Of a DNA stretch of 64,000 nt, positions 35,280 through 43,925 are shown piece by piece. The stretch is taken from NCBI GenBank assembly GCA_947643415.1, contig CANRWA010000006.1, positions 38,245 to 102,244 on the forward strand. The letters are read 5' to 3'. Each line of letters begins with the position of its first letter. Position 1 is the stretch's first letter. The notes under the pieces were generated by a model. That model was not told the DNA's origin and made no database searches. It worked only from the letters and a program-made list of their open reading frames with translations. Made by a program: the position numbers and the translations under genes. Origin of the DNA: an uncultured Clostridia bacterium. GTDB taxonomy: Bacteria; Bacillota; Clostridia; Lachnospirales; Lachnospiraceae.

Positions 35280-36657
35280 TCCGCACACCTCGCTTTCCGC
35301 TTATTGCCAAGGCAACCGCCCCGGAAAGAATAACCGTCAAAAGACTGCCGGCAGTCTTATAAGCCGCAATTCCCTGTATATTACCATATCCAAATACCGG
35401 CAAACCGATAATCAGAGCCGAGATAATTCCTGCAGCTACTCCCTGTGGTGTCAGTTTTATTCCTTTAAGGGTAAATACCGTTGGAAGCAGCGTAGCAGCT
35501 CTTAGCGTTCCATACATTAGGAACAGGTGTGTTACCGTCAATCCTGGTATGTTGGCTACAGCAATTCCGACAATCAACAGTAAAATCATTGCGAACTTTG
35601 TTTTTCCAAGTGTCTTTTCCTTAAAAATGTCTGTTGTGAGGGATGATACTGCACACAGGTTGCTATCTATCGTAGACAGCAGCCCCGATACAACCATAAA
35701 CAGGAACGGAATGACCGCCCATGCCGGAAATAGTGTGCTAATCAGTTCAAAATTGATGATTCCGGTATCCGCTGCGGCATATCCCATGCCGGAACCAACA
35801 AAGCCAAGCATCCCCATTGACAAAGGCACAATCCCAAACAGCAAAGCTCCTACAAGAAAAGCCCTGCCTATTCTGTCTTTCCTGACACAGAATGCCCTTT
35901 GCCAAAAGCACTGGTCTCCAAATGGTCCTGAGATAAGCCCTATCGTTGTTGGAAGTCCAAACCCTAAAAATATTTCCCATCCTCTCCCAGAGAACAGTGA
36001 TCCGGCATCTCCTGCAGCCCCTCCTAACCCCATAACCAGCGTTTCCATGCCTCCGCCATTCTTTACACCAAAAACAACAAAACCAACGCTGGCAGCCAAC
36101 ATAAAGACCATCTGGACTGCATCCGTCAGTATTGAGGCTTTAATTCCTGAGAATTGCGAGTACGAAAATGCAATCACCGCCATAATAACCGTCATGGCCG
36201 CAAAAGGTATTCCGGTAAGCATACTTAATATCTTGCTGCCTGCCAACAGCTGCACTCCCGTTGATAATGCCGACAATGCGCCGAGCTGGAACAGATATAT
36301 ATTTTTCACTGCTTTGGAATGATATTTCCCATACATATAGCCGGACAATGTAATTCCCCCTGGCATTTCTTCCCTAATCCTCTTTGCAAAGGGAATGAAC
36401 AATATCAAGCACAATACGTTCGGAAGCAGAAACCAAAAGAGCCCTGCAAAGCCCTTTGTATAAGCATTCTCGGTTGATGTGAATAGAGCCGGCGCCCATA
36501 TCCATGTGGCAGCTATGCTCAAAGCTGACACCATCCAGCCAGTGTTCCTATCCCCTACACAGAACCGCCCAATATTGTTCTCTTTTTTTGTCATAAGCAC
36601 CGTAACCACAAGCATTACTGCCGCATAGGCCAACAGCACAATCAAAGTATAATCCAT
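35272..36657 (-). CDS. Sodium:solute symporter (SSS family)
   Basis: A 461-residue integral membrane protein with 12-13 hydrophobic segments. SSS-family signatures include LSIAATWIWAPALFTSTENAY near residue 45, FSYSQFSGIKASILTDAVQM near 163 and VVSGLLSTIDSNLCAVSSLT near 320. It would use the sodium gradient to import a small organic solute, but the substrate cannot be told from the sequence. A GGAGG site precedes the start. It is unusual to find such a transporter in a phage. Terminators flank it and its partner gene. Confidence 0.88.
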   Translation of the reverse strand: MDYTLIVLLAYAAVMLVVTVLMTKKENNIGRFCVGDRNTGWMVSALSIAATWIWAPALFTSTENAYTKGFAGLFWFLLPNVLCLILFIPFAKRIREEMPGGITLSGYMYGKYHSKAVKNIYLFQLGALSALSTGVQLLAGSKILSMLTGIPFAAMTVIMAVIAFSYSQFSGIKASILTDAVQMVFMLAASVGFVVFGVKNGGGMETLVMGLGGAAGDAGSLFSGRGWEIFLGFGLPTTIGLISGPFGDQCFWQRAFCVRKDRIGRAFLVGALLFGIVPLSMGMLGFVGSGMGYAAADTGIINFELISTLFPAWAVIPFLFMVVSGLLSTIDSNLCAVSSLTTDIFKEKTLGKTKFAMILLLIVGIAVANIPGLTVTHLFLMYGTLRAATLLPTVFTLKGIKLTPQGVAAGIISALIIGLPVFGYGNIQGIAAYKTAGSLLTVILSGAVALAISGKRGVRNG

Positions 36658-36738
36658 GCTTTTCCTCCATCTTTTATTTTAGAGGAGCTTCATGCTTTCC
36701 TGTGTCCGACTCTCTCCTTTCCCGGAAAAACTGCACGA

Positions 36739-36769
36739 AAAAAGGAAGCCCGATAGTCTCAGACTTCCT
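36739..36769 (-). terminator. Intrinsic terminator after the late regulator
   Basis: On the minus strand GGAAGTC pairs with GGCTTCC (one wobble) and is followed by TTTTTT. It lies about 87 bp downstream of the ArpU-like gene and 80 bp upstream of the symporter, so the symporter operon needs its own promoter. Confidence 0.75.
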
Positions 36770-36854
36770 CCGATGTTCGATTCAGAATTTTACGAATACA
36801 ATTTTCTCACTTTTATAATGAAAAGTCAAGGAAGACTTTTTGAAGATGGTGGAT

Positions 36855-37445
36855 TTAATGAACGTTCAATCCATCCACCCCAAAAATAAGAGCTGATAAT
36901 CTTTCTATCGCAACCTTGATGTCTCCATATACATTTCTGGTAGATATGTTCTGCTTTTTTGCAATTTCCTTTGCCGATAGGGTATTATCTGCCATATACA
37001 TATCCCATGCAACCTCATACCGCCTCATCTCAATTTCCCGGTTTGGGGCATTGCCGCAATACGCCTCATACAACCCAAACATTATTTCTATATGAGAAAC
37101 AATAACTGCGGTTCTGGTGGCACTCCGCTTTATGCTTTCGATAATAACCTCATTATCATACATTGACATCATTGATTCCAGAATATCTATTGCAGATTCC
37201 TCCATCTGGGTTCTTCCGAATACTGAATTTTCTGCGTGTTCCTTCAGCATATGATAATTGCGAAGCAACAGCTTGGTATTCCTCAGCCGCCGATCCGCTC
37301 TCTTCCCTTTCTCTTTCTTCCGCTCCTGATCGAACATTTTCAGAGCCTCTTTTGCTCCGATGGCAGCCGCATTCTCATAAATATCCTTCAGTTGCTCATG
37401 TGACAAAGCAACTATAGATTTGCTGTCTGTTGTCTGGCTATCCAT
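36855..37445 (-). CDS. ArpU/sigma-like late transcription regulator
   Basis: A 196-residue protein of the type found before terminase genes in Firmicutes phages. The last 60 residues hold a sigma-region-4-like helix-turn-helix (LSAKEIAKKQNISTRNVYGD). It probably switches on late genes. It is the last gene of the rightward-origin early operon and is followed by a terminator. A TGAACGTTCA palindrome overlaps its end. Its exact promoter target is not visible. Confidence 0.82.
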   Translation of the reverse strand: MDSQTTDSKSIVALSHEQLKDIYENAAAIGAKEALKMFDQERKKEKGKRADRRLRNTKLLLRNYHMLKEHAENSVFGRTQMEESAIDILESMMSMYDNEVIIESIKRSATRTAVIVSHIEIMFGLYEAYCGNAPNREIEMRRYEVAWDMYMADNTLSAKEIAKKQNISTRNVYGDIKVAIERLSALIFGVDGLNVH

Positions 37446-37545
37446 ACTTTCGCACCTCCTTGAAATTTATTTCTAATTCATATCGAATTATGATATAATA
37501 TAACTGTCTGTTGGGAGGGTTGCGAAAGCACTCTCCTTTTTCCGT

Positions 37546-37749
37546 TTATTCTAAATCCGTCTGCAGGTATTCTTCCAGCGTCATTTGTCCCAGTATATTG
37601 TAAGAGATTGTATCAGCAACCTCCGAAACGCTTTCCTTTCGGCTGCTTCGCAAGCTGGTACCGAACATTTTCCTATAACAGACTGGACCATACCCTGCTT
37701 CCCTGCTTACTGCACTTCGCAGTTTTCTTCCACAGTTGGAACAAATCAT
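37546..37749 (-). CDS. Small zinc-binding protein (DUF6011)
   Basis: A 67-residue protein beginning with a treble-clef-like motif MICSNCGRKLRS...YGPVCYRK that holds three Cys residues for zinc. The C-terminal part ends in a LGQMTLEEYL peptide, common as a partner-binding tail. It overlaps the next gene upstream by 4 bp. The role is unknown. Confidence 0.75.
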   Translation of the reverse strand: MICSNCGRKLRSAVSREAGYGPVCYRKMFGTSLRSSRKESVSEVADTISYNILGQMTLEEYLQTDLE

Positions 37750-38291
37750 ACACACCACCCCTCCGGTTTGTCACAGCGTTCAAATTCTATTACCCATACC
37801 CATGGGTTAGCATCCCAGCCATACAAATCCTGATCTGCTTTCTTGAGGGTGGAGTTCCATAGTTCTGCAAACGCTTCCCTCTGATTCATGTTGAAATAAT
37901 CTGCTTTCGGATGCACATGGCTGTTAATTCCTTCTTTTAACACTTCTTGTCCGTCAATATCCTGTAACCGCTCCACCCGAACGTCCGTAACCTTCAACCA
38001 AATCCGAGCTGCCTCTTTGGAAGTCTCCCGGACATACAGGATGTCGCCCATTTCGTAACGTGGCTTATATATAGTACCAATCAGTTCTTTGTCTGGCATA
38101 CTACGACATGGCTCGAACATAGAATCTCTCACTTCTAAAAATTCCTTTGGTGTATTATTTGGACACTGCATGCACCCTACTCCGCTTAACTGCTCCGGTT
38201 TTATTATACGTCTTGTAGCGGTTTTCCGCTCGTTCAGTATCGCCTGGACCATATCTGTGTTAAACAATATTGGTAAAATCCTACTCATCAT
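37746..38291 (-). CDS. ASCH-like phage protein
   Basis: A 181-residue protein with ILFNTDMVQAILNERKTATRR at the start and YEMGDILYVRET and WVWVIEFERC later. This layout is that of ASCH-like phage proteins, a PUA-related beta-barrel that may bind RNA or nucleotides. It overlaps genes on both sides by 4 bp. No catalytic function is known. Confidence 0.78.
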   Translation of the reverse strand: MMSRILPILFNTDMVQAILNERKTATRRIIKPEQLSGVGCMQCPNNTPKEFLEVRDSMFEPCRSMPDKELIGTIYKPRYEMGDILYVRETSKEAARIWLKVTDVRVERLQDIDGQEVLKEGINSHVHPKADYFNMNQREAFAELWNSTLKKADQDLYGWDANPWVWVIEFERCDKPEGWCV

Positions 38292-38521
38292 AGACTTCCT
38301 CTCAAAAACTTTTCCAGAAAACTTTCCCAGGGATTTATTTTTACGCTGCTGTCATAAATGTACCCGGAACATTCTGCTGTGACTTTTAGATGCTTTAGGG
38401 CATTTGTCATTCTTTCCTCATATGCCACTATATCTTTTTTCTGGCAGTTGTCTCTTTTTGCACATTTGTAACACCATGATGCTTCTTGAAAATATGCAAT
38501 AGACGCTTCTTTAGTCGTCAT
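38288..38521 (-). CDS. Hypothetical phage protein
   Basis: A 77-residue protein with a Cys pair and a third Cys (WCYKCAKRDNC) that might bind metal. It overlaps genes on both sides by 4 bp, so it is translated as part of the small-gene operon. Nothing further is recognised. Confidence 0.65.
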   Translation of the reverse strand: MTTKEASIAYFQEASWCYKCAKRDNCQKKDIVAYEERMTNALKHLKVTAECSGYIYDSSVKINPWESFLEKFLRGSL

Positions 38522-39006
38522 TCTTCGTCACCCTCCTCTGTTTTCCAGTTTTCCAGTAATTCGGGATAGTCAGAAGTGTTGCCAATAATCTCTATTTCTT
38601 CAATATGACAATATAAATCACATCCATCGCAATCATATTCCCAATTCCAAGGAGAAAAACTTGCACTTTTTTCATCGAAATTAACTTCTGTTATTTCTGT
38701 ATAATTTTCATGACCGTCCGTATAGGAAATTTTCAAAATGTCATTCTCAAAAATCTTCTTGCCGTTTTTGTCGTTCAGGCCTGTATACTGGCAGACGGTT
38801 TTACCATCTACCTCAACTTGATACATCTGATTTGGCAGTCCCCAGTCCGTCATTCTTTCAAATAGTATGTAGTGATGTGTAGGCACTGGATTCTTTTCAT
38901 AATCATCTGCAAAGGCATATGTAGTTTCATTCATCTTGTAATAGAATCCTTCTACCCACTTCCCATCTTCAAGTCGCTTTGCTCTAAATAAAATCTCTCT
39001 TACCAT
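38518..39006 (-). CDS. YopX-family protein
   Basis: A 162-residue protein of the YopX family. Signatures are REILFRAKRLEDGKWVEGFY at the start, VCQYTGLNDKNGKKIFENDI in the middle, and IEIIGNTSDYPELL near the end. YopX proteins are widespread in Firmicutes phages; a role in replication or regulation is suspected but not shown. It overlaps genes on both sides. Confidence 0.9.
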   Translation of the reverse strand: MVREILFRAKRLEDGKWVEGFYYKMNETTYAFADDYEKNPVPTHHYILFERMTDWGLPNQMYQVEVDGKTVCQYTGLNDKNGKKIFENDILKISYTDGHENYTEITEVNFDEKSASFSPWNWEYDCDGCDLYCHIEEIEIIGNTSDYPELLENWKTEEGDEE

Positions 39007-39491
39007 TATTTCCTCCTTTGATTTTCTCTCGCTGCTGAGCGAAACATCATAAGCAGCATTTCTGATAATGGTTTTTCTCTATCTTTCCGTTTCGCTTTTT
39101 TAACCGACTTCAAATTATACCAGCCGCCCCTATAATGCTTTCCATCTGGTACAAATACACCAACATTATACGGAACTTCGTTTTTGACTTTCTCAAACAC
39201 TTCCTCTGGCATGACATAGTAGTTATAATCTCCAAGAAAATTATGACCGTTCTTTGAATGAAAATCTTCCACGGAAGACTTCACTTCATAACAGTAAAAG
39301 TCGCCTTTTTCTATTCCCGACACAGTGTTGTTTATCGGTTTGAATCTCATAAAATCAACTCGGCACTTGGCAGTCGTTCCATTGTCAAAAGTAACTTCTC
39401 TCGCCCAGTATATCCGCATATCACTGTGTGGATTTATATATTTTTCAATAGCCAGAGAAAGTGCTACTGTGATTTCTGACCTGCTACTCAT
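39006..39491 (-). CDS. Phage PD-(D/E)XK-like nuclease-fold protein
   Basis: A 161-residue protein with CRVDFMRF followed by GDFYCYEVKSSVEDF, a D...ExK pattern of the restriction-nuclease fold (MmcB-like). The GDYNYYVMPEEVFEKV segment is frequent in this phage family. A DNA-processing role is likely but not proven. It overlaps genes on both sides by 1-8 bp. Confidence 0.72.
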   Translation of the reverse strand: MSSRSEITVALSLAIEKYINPHSDMRIYWAREVTFDNGTTAKCRVDFMRFKPINNTVSGIEKGDFYCYEVKSSVEDFHSKNGHNFLGDYNYYVMPEEVFEKVKNEVPYNVGVFVPDGKHYRGGWYNLKSVKKAKRKDREKPLSEMLLMMFRSAARENQRRK

Positions 39492-39966
39492 GACCTTCCT
39501 CCTTCAAAACTTTCATATCAAAACCGCTTTCTACAAATTGCCTGGTTTTCCTATGATTGCATGCGTTCCCTAAATATGTATATATTTCTCCCATCTCTTT
39601 CTCAGAGAAACTCGTGTCAAGAAAATTATTTATTCCATCCAGAATAAACTTTCTGAATTTACGGTTTCTCCATTCCTGATTGAATGGGGCTCCTTTGCTC
39701 GCAGCTCTTGACAGCCATTCCAGAACCTTACATTCTATGTCCTCTGGATATTCGTAATCATTAAGCATGAAATACTGATTACTCCTTGCTTCAGCAATGA
39801 ATTCATGCTTTGCATTTATAGAACTTCCCGGGAAAGCCTTGCACAATGCCTGCCTTGCCTCCTGCATATCAGCATAATCTGGCTGGCATCTCTTTAACCT
39901 ACAGCGTAATTTATCGCCATCATAAAAATGTCCATTTACGCACTTCTCACAATCAATTCTTTTCAT
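39484..39966 (-). CDS. Hypothetical phage protein with N-terminal Cys cluster
   Basis: A 160-residue protein. The first 30 residues hold four Cys (CEKCVNGHFYDGDKLRC and RCQ), perhaps zinc-binding. ATG 39966 follows AAAGGAGGACTTGG, so longer starts are rejected. The rest is helical and not recognised. Confidence 0.65.
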   Translation of the reverse strand: MKRIDCEKCVNGHFYDGDKLRCRLKRCQPDYADMQEARQALCKAFPGSSINAKHEFIAEARSNQYFMLNDYEYPEDIECKVLEWLSRAASKGAPFNQEWRNRKFRKFILDGINNFLDTSFSEKEMGEIYTYLGNACNHRKTRQFVESGFDMKVLKEEGHE

Positions 39967-40393
39967 CCAAGTCCTCCTTTTCATTCCTTCTTTTCTTACC
40001 TTTGCTATACTTAATCGCCAAATCCATAGCCTCCCCACCAACATCACTGGAACTTTCTTTTTTCCCTAGCTTCTTCCTGCATTTTTCTAATGCCGCATCA
40101 TAATCGTATTCAATCTGTTCTGACAGCCTGTCTGCCATTTTGATAAATTTCTCTCGGTAGTAAACCTCCCATTGAATGTCACTTCTTACCTCATCCAGCA
40201 TTTTCACATAATCGCGCAACATACAGATAATCAGAACAATATCACCATAGGAACAACTGACAACATAATCACACATGAGCTTCAAATTGATAGCTTTTTC
40301 AATCATCACCTGCTTTTCCTCTTCTTTGGATAGTTCCTTTTCTACATCCTGGAGAAATTGGAAGAAAAACCATAATTCATTTTGTTTTTTCAT
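39953..40393 (-). CDS. Hypothetical helical phage protein
   Basis: A 146-residue charged, mainly helical protein (FQFLQDVEKELSKEEEKQVM) ending in a basic tail (KYSKGKKRRNEKEDL). ATG 40393 follows AAGGAGACGG. It overlaps the next gene by 14 bp. No family recognised. Confidence 0.65.
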   Translation of the reverse strand: MKKQNELWFFFQFLQDVEKELSKEEEKQVMIEKAINLKLMCDYVVSCSYGDIVLIICMLRDYVKMLDEVRSDIQWEVYYREKFIKMADRLSEQIEYDYDAALEKCRKKLGKKESSSDVGGEAMDLAIKYSKGKKRRNEKEDLDEKN

Positions 40394-40407
40394 TACAAAC
40401 CGTCTCC

Positions 40408-41100
40408 TTACTGTATCCAATATTCCTGTGGAACTTGCAGAATCATGTTGTTAAATTTTCTTACCTCTTTATCATGGTCCCATTTGAATCCGTCCGAACT
40501 CTTTTCAGCGATCAAATATTGTTCTTCTATCCCCTTAACTATTTTAATCCGCTCCATGTTCTCCCCACGCAATATTTCGATTGCCGCCTCCAAGCAATCA
40601 TACCTATACTGAATCGCCATATACTGATAAGCAATTTTAAGGCACTGGCCAACGGTCTGCAAAATTTCCTTTTTTGTAAGTGACATGATTTTTTTTGCCG
40701 CTTCATCCTCCGCAAATGAATATGCATATGGTTCCAATCCGTAATAATCCCCTTCATACTGATCAAAGCCCAAATATCCCCCTGCATACCTTGCTCTCAC
40801 CGCTGGGAATAACACATCAAAATAGTCTGATACATACTCTCTGCTTAAGTCCTCCTGGAACTGTTCAAGCTCTGCTTCCAGATCCGAAAATGCTATTTTG
40901 AACTCATATGCCTCGTCTTCATCTCCGTCGAGTGCATTTACAAGAGATTCTTCATCGCTATCATACCAATGAATATCTTCACAAGCCGAAATCATATCCC
41001 ATAATTCAGACTGTATTGTTTCAATATTCAAACCCCTAACTATCGGCTTCTTATAGCGGAGCTGTTTTGCCTTGTATGCTTTCTTTTCTGCTTCTGTCAT
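40408..41100 (-). CDS. Hypothetical phage protein
   Basis: A 230-residue acidic protein with repeated Tyr/Gly/Asp in the middle (YAGGYLGFDQYEGDYYGLEP). The N-terminus is basic and the rest largely helical. It is part of the operon of overlapping small genes between the Dam and late-regulator genes. No function can be assigned. Confidence 0.68.
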   Translation of the reverse strand: MTEAEKKAYKAKQLRYKKPIVRGLNIETIQSELWDMISACEDIHWYDSDEESLVNALDGDEDEAYEFKIAFSDLEAELEQFQEDLSREYVSDYFDVLFPAVRARYAGGYLGFDQYEGDYYGLEPYAYSFAEDEAAKKIMSLTKKEILQTVGQCLKIAYQYMAIQYRYDCLEAAIEILRGENMERIKIVKGIEEQYLIAEKSSDGFKWDHDKEVRKFNNMILQVPQEYWIQ

Positions 41101-41109
41101 GGAACCTCC

Positions 41110-41325
41110 TTAATTGTGAGTGGCATTGAAATTTTCCATTGCCCACTTATTCCCTGTCGCTGCTACCACAATCCGTGTCCGCTCTTGTGGCGTAAGCATT
41201 CCATGAGGCAGGCTATCCAGAGCCTCCATTGTTCCGCATTCGTCACATATCATTGTTTTATTGTCTGTTCGGGAGAGGGCAAGCAGCCGCTCAAACCCTC
41301 TTCCGCACTTAGGACATATCTTCAT
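41110..41325 (-). CDS. Zinc-ribbon protein
   Basis: A 71-residue protein. MKICPKCGRGFERLL and MICDECGTMEAL supply two CxxC pairs of a zinc ribbon, and a helical TPQERTRIVVAA segment follows. The start at 41325 is preferred. A small DNA- or RNA-binding role is possible. Confidence 0.72.
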   Translation of the reverse strand: MKICPKCGRGFERLLALSRTDNKTMICDECGTMEALDSLPHGMLTPQERTRIVVAATGNKWAMENFNATHN

Positions 41326-41735
41326 TTCTCCAATCCCCCTTTCAGTTCTGCCACCTCCCGGCACTTCTCAGCATAAAGGCCATCCATTTCAACTATCTGC
41401 TCCGGTGAAAGTCCTGTATCTTCATAGGCTTTTAATGCCTCCCTCAAATCAGCCATAGCCCACAGATTGCGATAAAATAATGCAATCAGCCCTTCTATAC
41501 TGTCCATGCCATATTGCAGATAATCTATCATCCAATCGTCAAAATCCTCGTCACAGGTGAACGCATCATCACCGTCGGTATGATCCTTGAGCAGCATCCT
41601 TGTCAGCACCCTTGCGTCCTCGTCCAAACTGTAATCCCGGTATCTTGCTTTTCCGTCCTTTATGTAACATGAGTTATGCGCCAGTTCAAACATTCCCATT
41701 TCTGCAACTGGCTTATCTGATGTTAATCGCTTCAT
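41322..41735 (-). CDS. Hypothetical phage protein
   Basis: A 137-residue acidic protein with ALKAYEDTGLSPEQIVEMDG near the end, a motif seen in many small Firmicutes phage proteins. It overlaps the Dam gene by 4 bp. No function known. Confidence 0.7.
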   Translation of the reverse strand: MKRLTSDKPVAEMGMFELAHNSCYIKDGKARYRDYSLDEDARVLTRMLLKDHTDGDDAFTCDEDFDDWMIDYLQYGMDSIEGLIALFYRNLWAMADLREALKAYEDTGLSPEQIVEMDGLYAEKCREVAELKGGLEK

Positions 41736-42547
41736 AATGCACCTCCATAATCATCAAAATTCATTTGCCTTGCCGGCGGATCGTAATTCATCCATAGAAC
41801 TTCTCTTTTCTTTGAACAGACCTGTGAATACGCTGTCGTCTCATAGCGGTTCCACCCTGCAAGCATATTGTCATATAGTTCCGTTTCGTATCCGCTGATA
41901 ACAACTGGACCTCTATGCTTCAGCAATAGTGTGAGCAGTTCCTCATGGTCTCCAGCATCCATTTCGTGCCGATACTGCTTTCCATGCCGAGTATCCAACA
42001 TATAAGGCGGATCGCAGTATATCAGCACATTCTCAAAATTAAACCTCGGTATGAGCTCCGCTGCAGGACGATTGTCAATCTGCACACCCCGAAGCCTTTC
42101 AGCGGCCTGCATGATTTTTTCCGGCAAATTACACCAATCCTGCGATGCATACGACCTTTCCCGTCCCTGCACATCGTTCTTCCATCCGACCTTTCCTCCG
42201 TTGGTCCGAAACCCATGCCCCATATTCAGCCGAATATAAAAATTCAGCGCTCTTTCAAACGGATCTTCCGGTTCTTCCCGAAATTTCCTCTCATACACAT
42301 CACGAGCATACGGTGTCAGATAAATATTTCTTGCCAGCCTTTCCGGATCGGAGCGGATACACTCGAACAAATTTACAACATTCCCATCTAAATCATTTAC
42401 AGTTTCGATATTAGACCGGGGCTTGTTAAACAACACTGCCCCTGAACCAAAGAACGGTTCCAGATAACTGTGGTGTTCAGGGAAATAACTGATAATCCAG
42501 TTCGCCAACGACCATTTACTTCCCGGATACTTGGCTATCGCTTTCAT
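41732..42547 (-). CDS. dam: DNA adenine methyltransferase (Dam/D12 class)
   Basis: A 271-residue N6-adenine methyltransferase. The SAM-binding motif appears as YLEPFFGSGAVLFN near residue 33 and the catalytic motif IYCDPPYML near residue 166, with KYPGSKWSLANWI at the start. No restriction endonuclease is adjacent, so it is an orphan methylase, probably protecting phage DNA or timing replication. The ATG at 42547 is preferred over a TTG upstream. Confidence 0.92.
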   Translation of the reverse strand: MKAIAKYPGSKWSLANWIISYFPEHHSYLEPFFGSGAVLFNKPRSNIETVNDLDGNVVNLFECIRSDPERLARNIYLTPYARDVYERKFREEPEDPFERALNFYIRLNMGHGFRTNGGKVGWKNDVQGRERSYASQDWCNLPEKIMQAAERLRGVQIDNRPAAELIPRFNFENVLIYCDPPYMLDTRHGKQYRHEMDAGDHEELLTLLLKHRGPVVISGYETELYDNMLAGWNRYETTAYSQVCSKKREVLWMNYDPPARQMNFDDYGGAL

Positions 42548-42598
42548 TCTCGCAGTTTTCCTTTCTGATTTTCTATCCTTCTCAAATCTCAATAGCCT

Positions 42599-42772
42599 TT
42601 ACAAATATATTTCTTCAATCTTATTTCTTAATCTGTCCGTCATAACCGCCGTTCCGTCCTTATTTGCTTCTTTAAGTATTCCTACAAGTTCGTTTAATCG
42701 CAAATCTGCGCATTCGTAATGCTTATATTCCTCCATGCTCATAGTAACAGTTATTTTTCTTCTATTAATCAT
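42599..42772 (-). CDS. Small phage protein, possible ribbon-helix-helix
   Basis: A 57-residue protein with ITVTMSMEEYKHYECADLRL, a pattern like phage antirepressor or RHH-type small proteins. AAAGGAG precedes ATG 42772. It sits between the clamp and Dam genes. Function unknown. Confidence 0.6.
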   Translation of the reverse strand: MINRRKITVTMSMEEYKHYECADLRLNELVGILKEANKDGTAVMTDRLRNKIEEIYL

Positions 42773-42878
42773 ATTTTTTACTACTCCTTTCCGGGCGGCA
42801 GCACCCACCGCCCTGCTTTATTCCGTGATATATTTTCCTTGCCAGACAAAAATTCAGTACTATTACATGGTGCTTAAT

Positions 42879-43925
42879 TTATATTGCTACAGGAAGAACG
42901 ACTGTTTTAAAATCGCTATCCTCAGCTTCAATAATCATAGGCATTTTGGGACCTTCTAAGGAAATGCCGACATTATCACAGTCAAACGCCTTTAATGTTT
43001 CCAATACCAATCTCGCATCAAATCCGATTGTAAGAGACTTTGAAAGCCTTTCCTGCAAGTCCACTGTTTCGTGATAATCGGTAGTCTTATCCTTAATGCT
43101 CAAATTCAGCTTATCCTCCTGTATTTCAAATCTAACCGGGCACCTTTCCTCGGTACACATTTTTGCCCTTGTCATTGCGTCCAACAGGTCTCCCCTTGAC
43201 ACGACAGTATGTATGGGCAGCTCTTTGAACATAGTCTGATACTTGAAATACTTACCCTCAACTAACCGGGTGTAAACCTCAAAATCTTCTGTTATAAATA
43301 CTGCCCCGGTCTTGTTGTATGTTATCTGAACATCCCCGATCAGCCCAAGTGATTTCAGTTTATCCACTGTATTTTTGGGTATCAGCAGTTCAAACTCCCC
43401 ATCATAGTCCACTTTATCCCATGCCAGAACACGGCCGTCCAATCCGACAAAATTCAACTGGCCATCTACCGCCTGCAGGCACATGGAAGACATTACCGCA
43501 TTTCTTCCCATTACTGGCACGGCATAAGACACACGTTTTATAGATTCCAACAGTGTCTCAGCTTTGATCGCCAGCAGATTATCTGCTTTCTGTGTGACAG
43601 AATCCGGGAACTGTTCTGGATCCATTGTCTTGTACTTATTCTTGATCTTGTCTGCCTTAATGGTAATGGTGTTTTTCGCTGTAACAGAGATATCCACATC
43701 CCCATACGGGAGATTGTTAATAAGGTCAAAGGCTCTTTCCGGTATAATAAAACATTCGTCCTCTATACCCTCTATTTTTGCCTTAACAGTCATTTCCAGA
43801 TTGTTGGCAGTTAAATACCCTTCCTTGACTAAAATGCCCTGTAATGCCGGATTTGTGGTTTTCTTGGGAACCACTCCCTTGATTTTATTCAGCTTTGCCG
43901 CAAGCTCCGTTTTCTGTATCTTCAT
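42879..43925 (-). CDS. dnaN: DNA polymerase sliding clamp (DnaN-like)
   Basis: A 348-residue beta-clamp homologue. It begins MKIQKTELAAKLNKIKG and has the three-domain layout. Domain I motifs include NNLEMTVKAKIEG, and domain III ends DFKTVVLPVAI. It should form a ring on DNA and raise polymerase processivity. No phage polymerase is visible, so it probably works with the host enzyme. It overlaps the RecU gene by 41 bp. Confidence 0.9.
   Translation of the reverse strand: MKIQKTELAAKLNKIKGVVPKKTTNPALQGILVKEGYLTANNLEMTVKAKIEGIEDECFIIPERAFDLINNLPYGDVDISVTAKNTITIKADKIKNKYKTMDPEQFPDSVTQKADNLLAIKAETLLESIKRVSYAVPVMGRNAVMSSMCLQAVDGQLNFVGLDGRVLAWDKVDYDGEFELLIPKNTVDKLKSLGLIGDVQITYNKTGAVFITEDFEVYTRLVEGKYFKYQTMFKELPIHTVVSRGDLLDAMTRAKMCTEERCPVRFEIQEDKLNLSIKDKTTDYHETVDLQERLSKSLTIGFDARLVLETLKAFDCDNVGISLEGPKMPMIIEAEDSDFKTVVLPVAI

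Noticed and set aside
41732..42547. Restriction-modification system
   Set aside because: The Dam-type methylase has no endonuclease partner; the only nuclease-fold gene nearby (39006-39491) is a separate small phage family.
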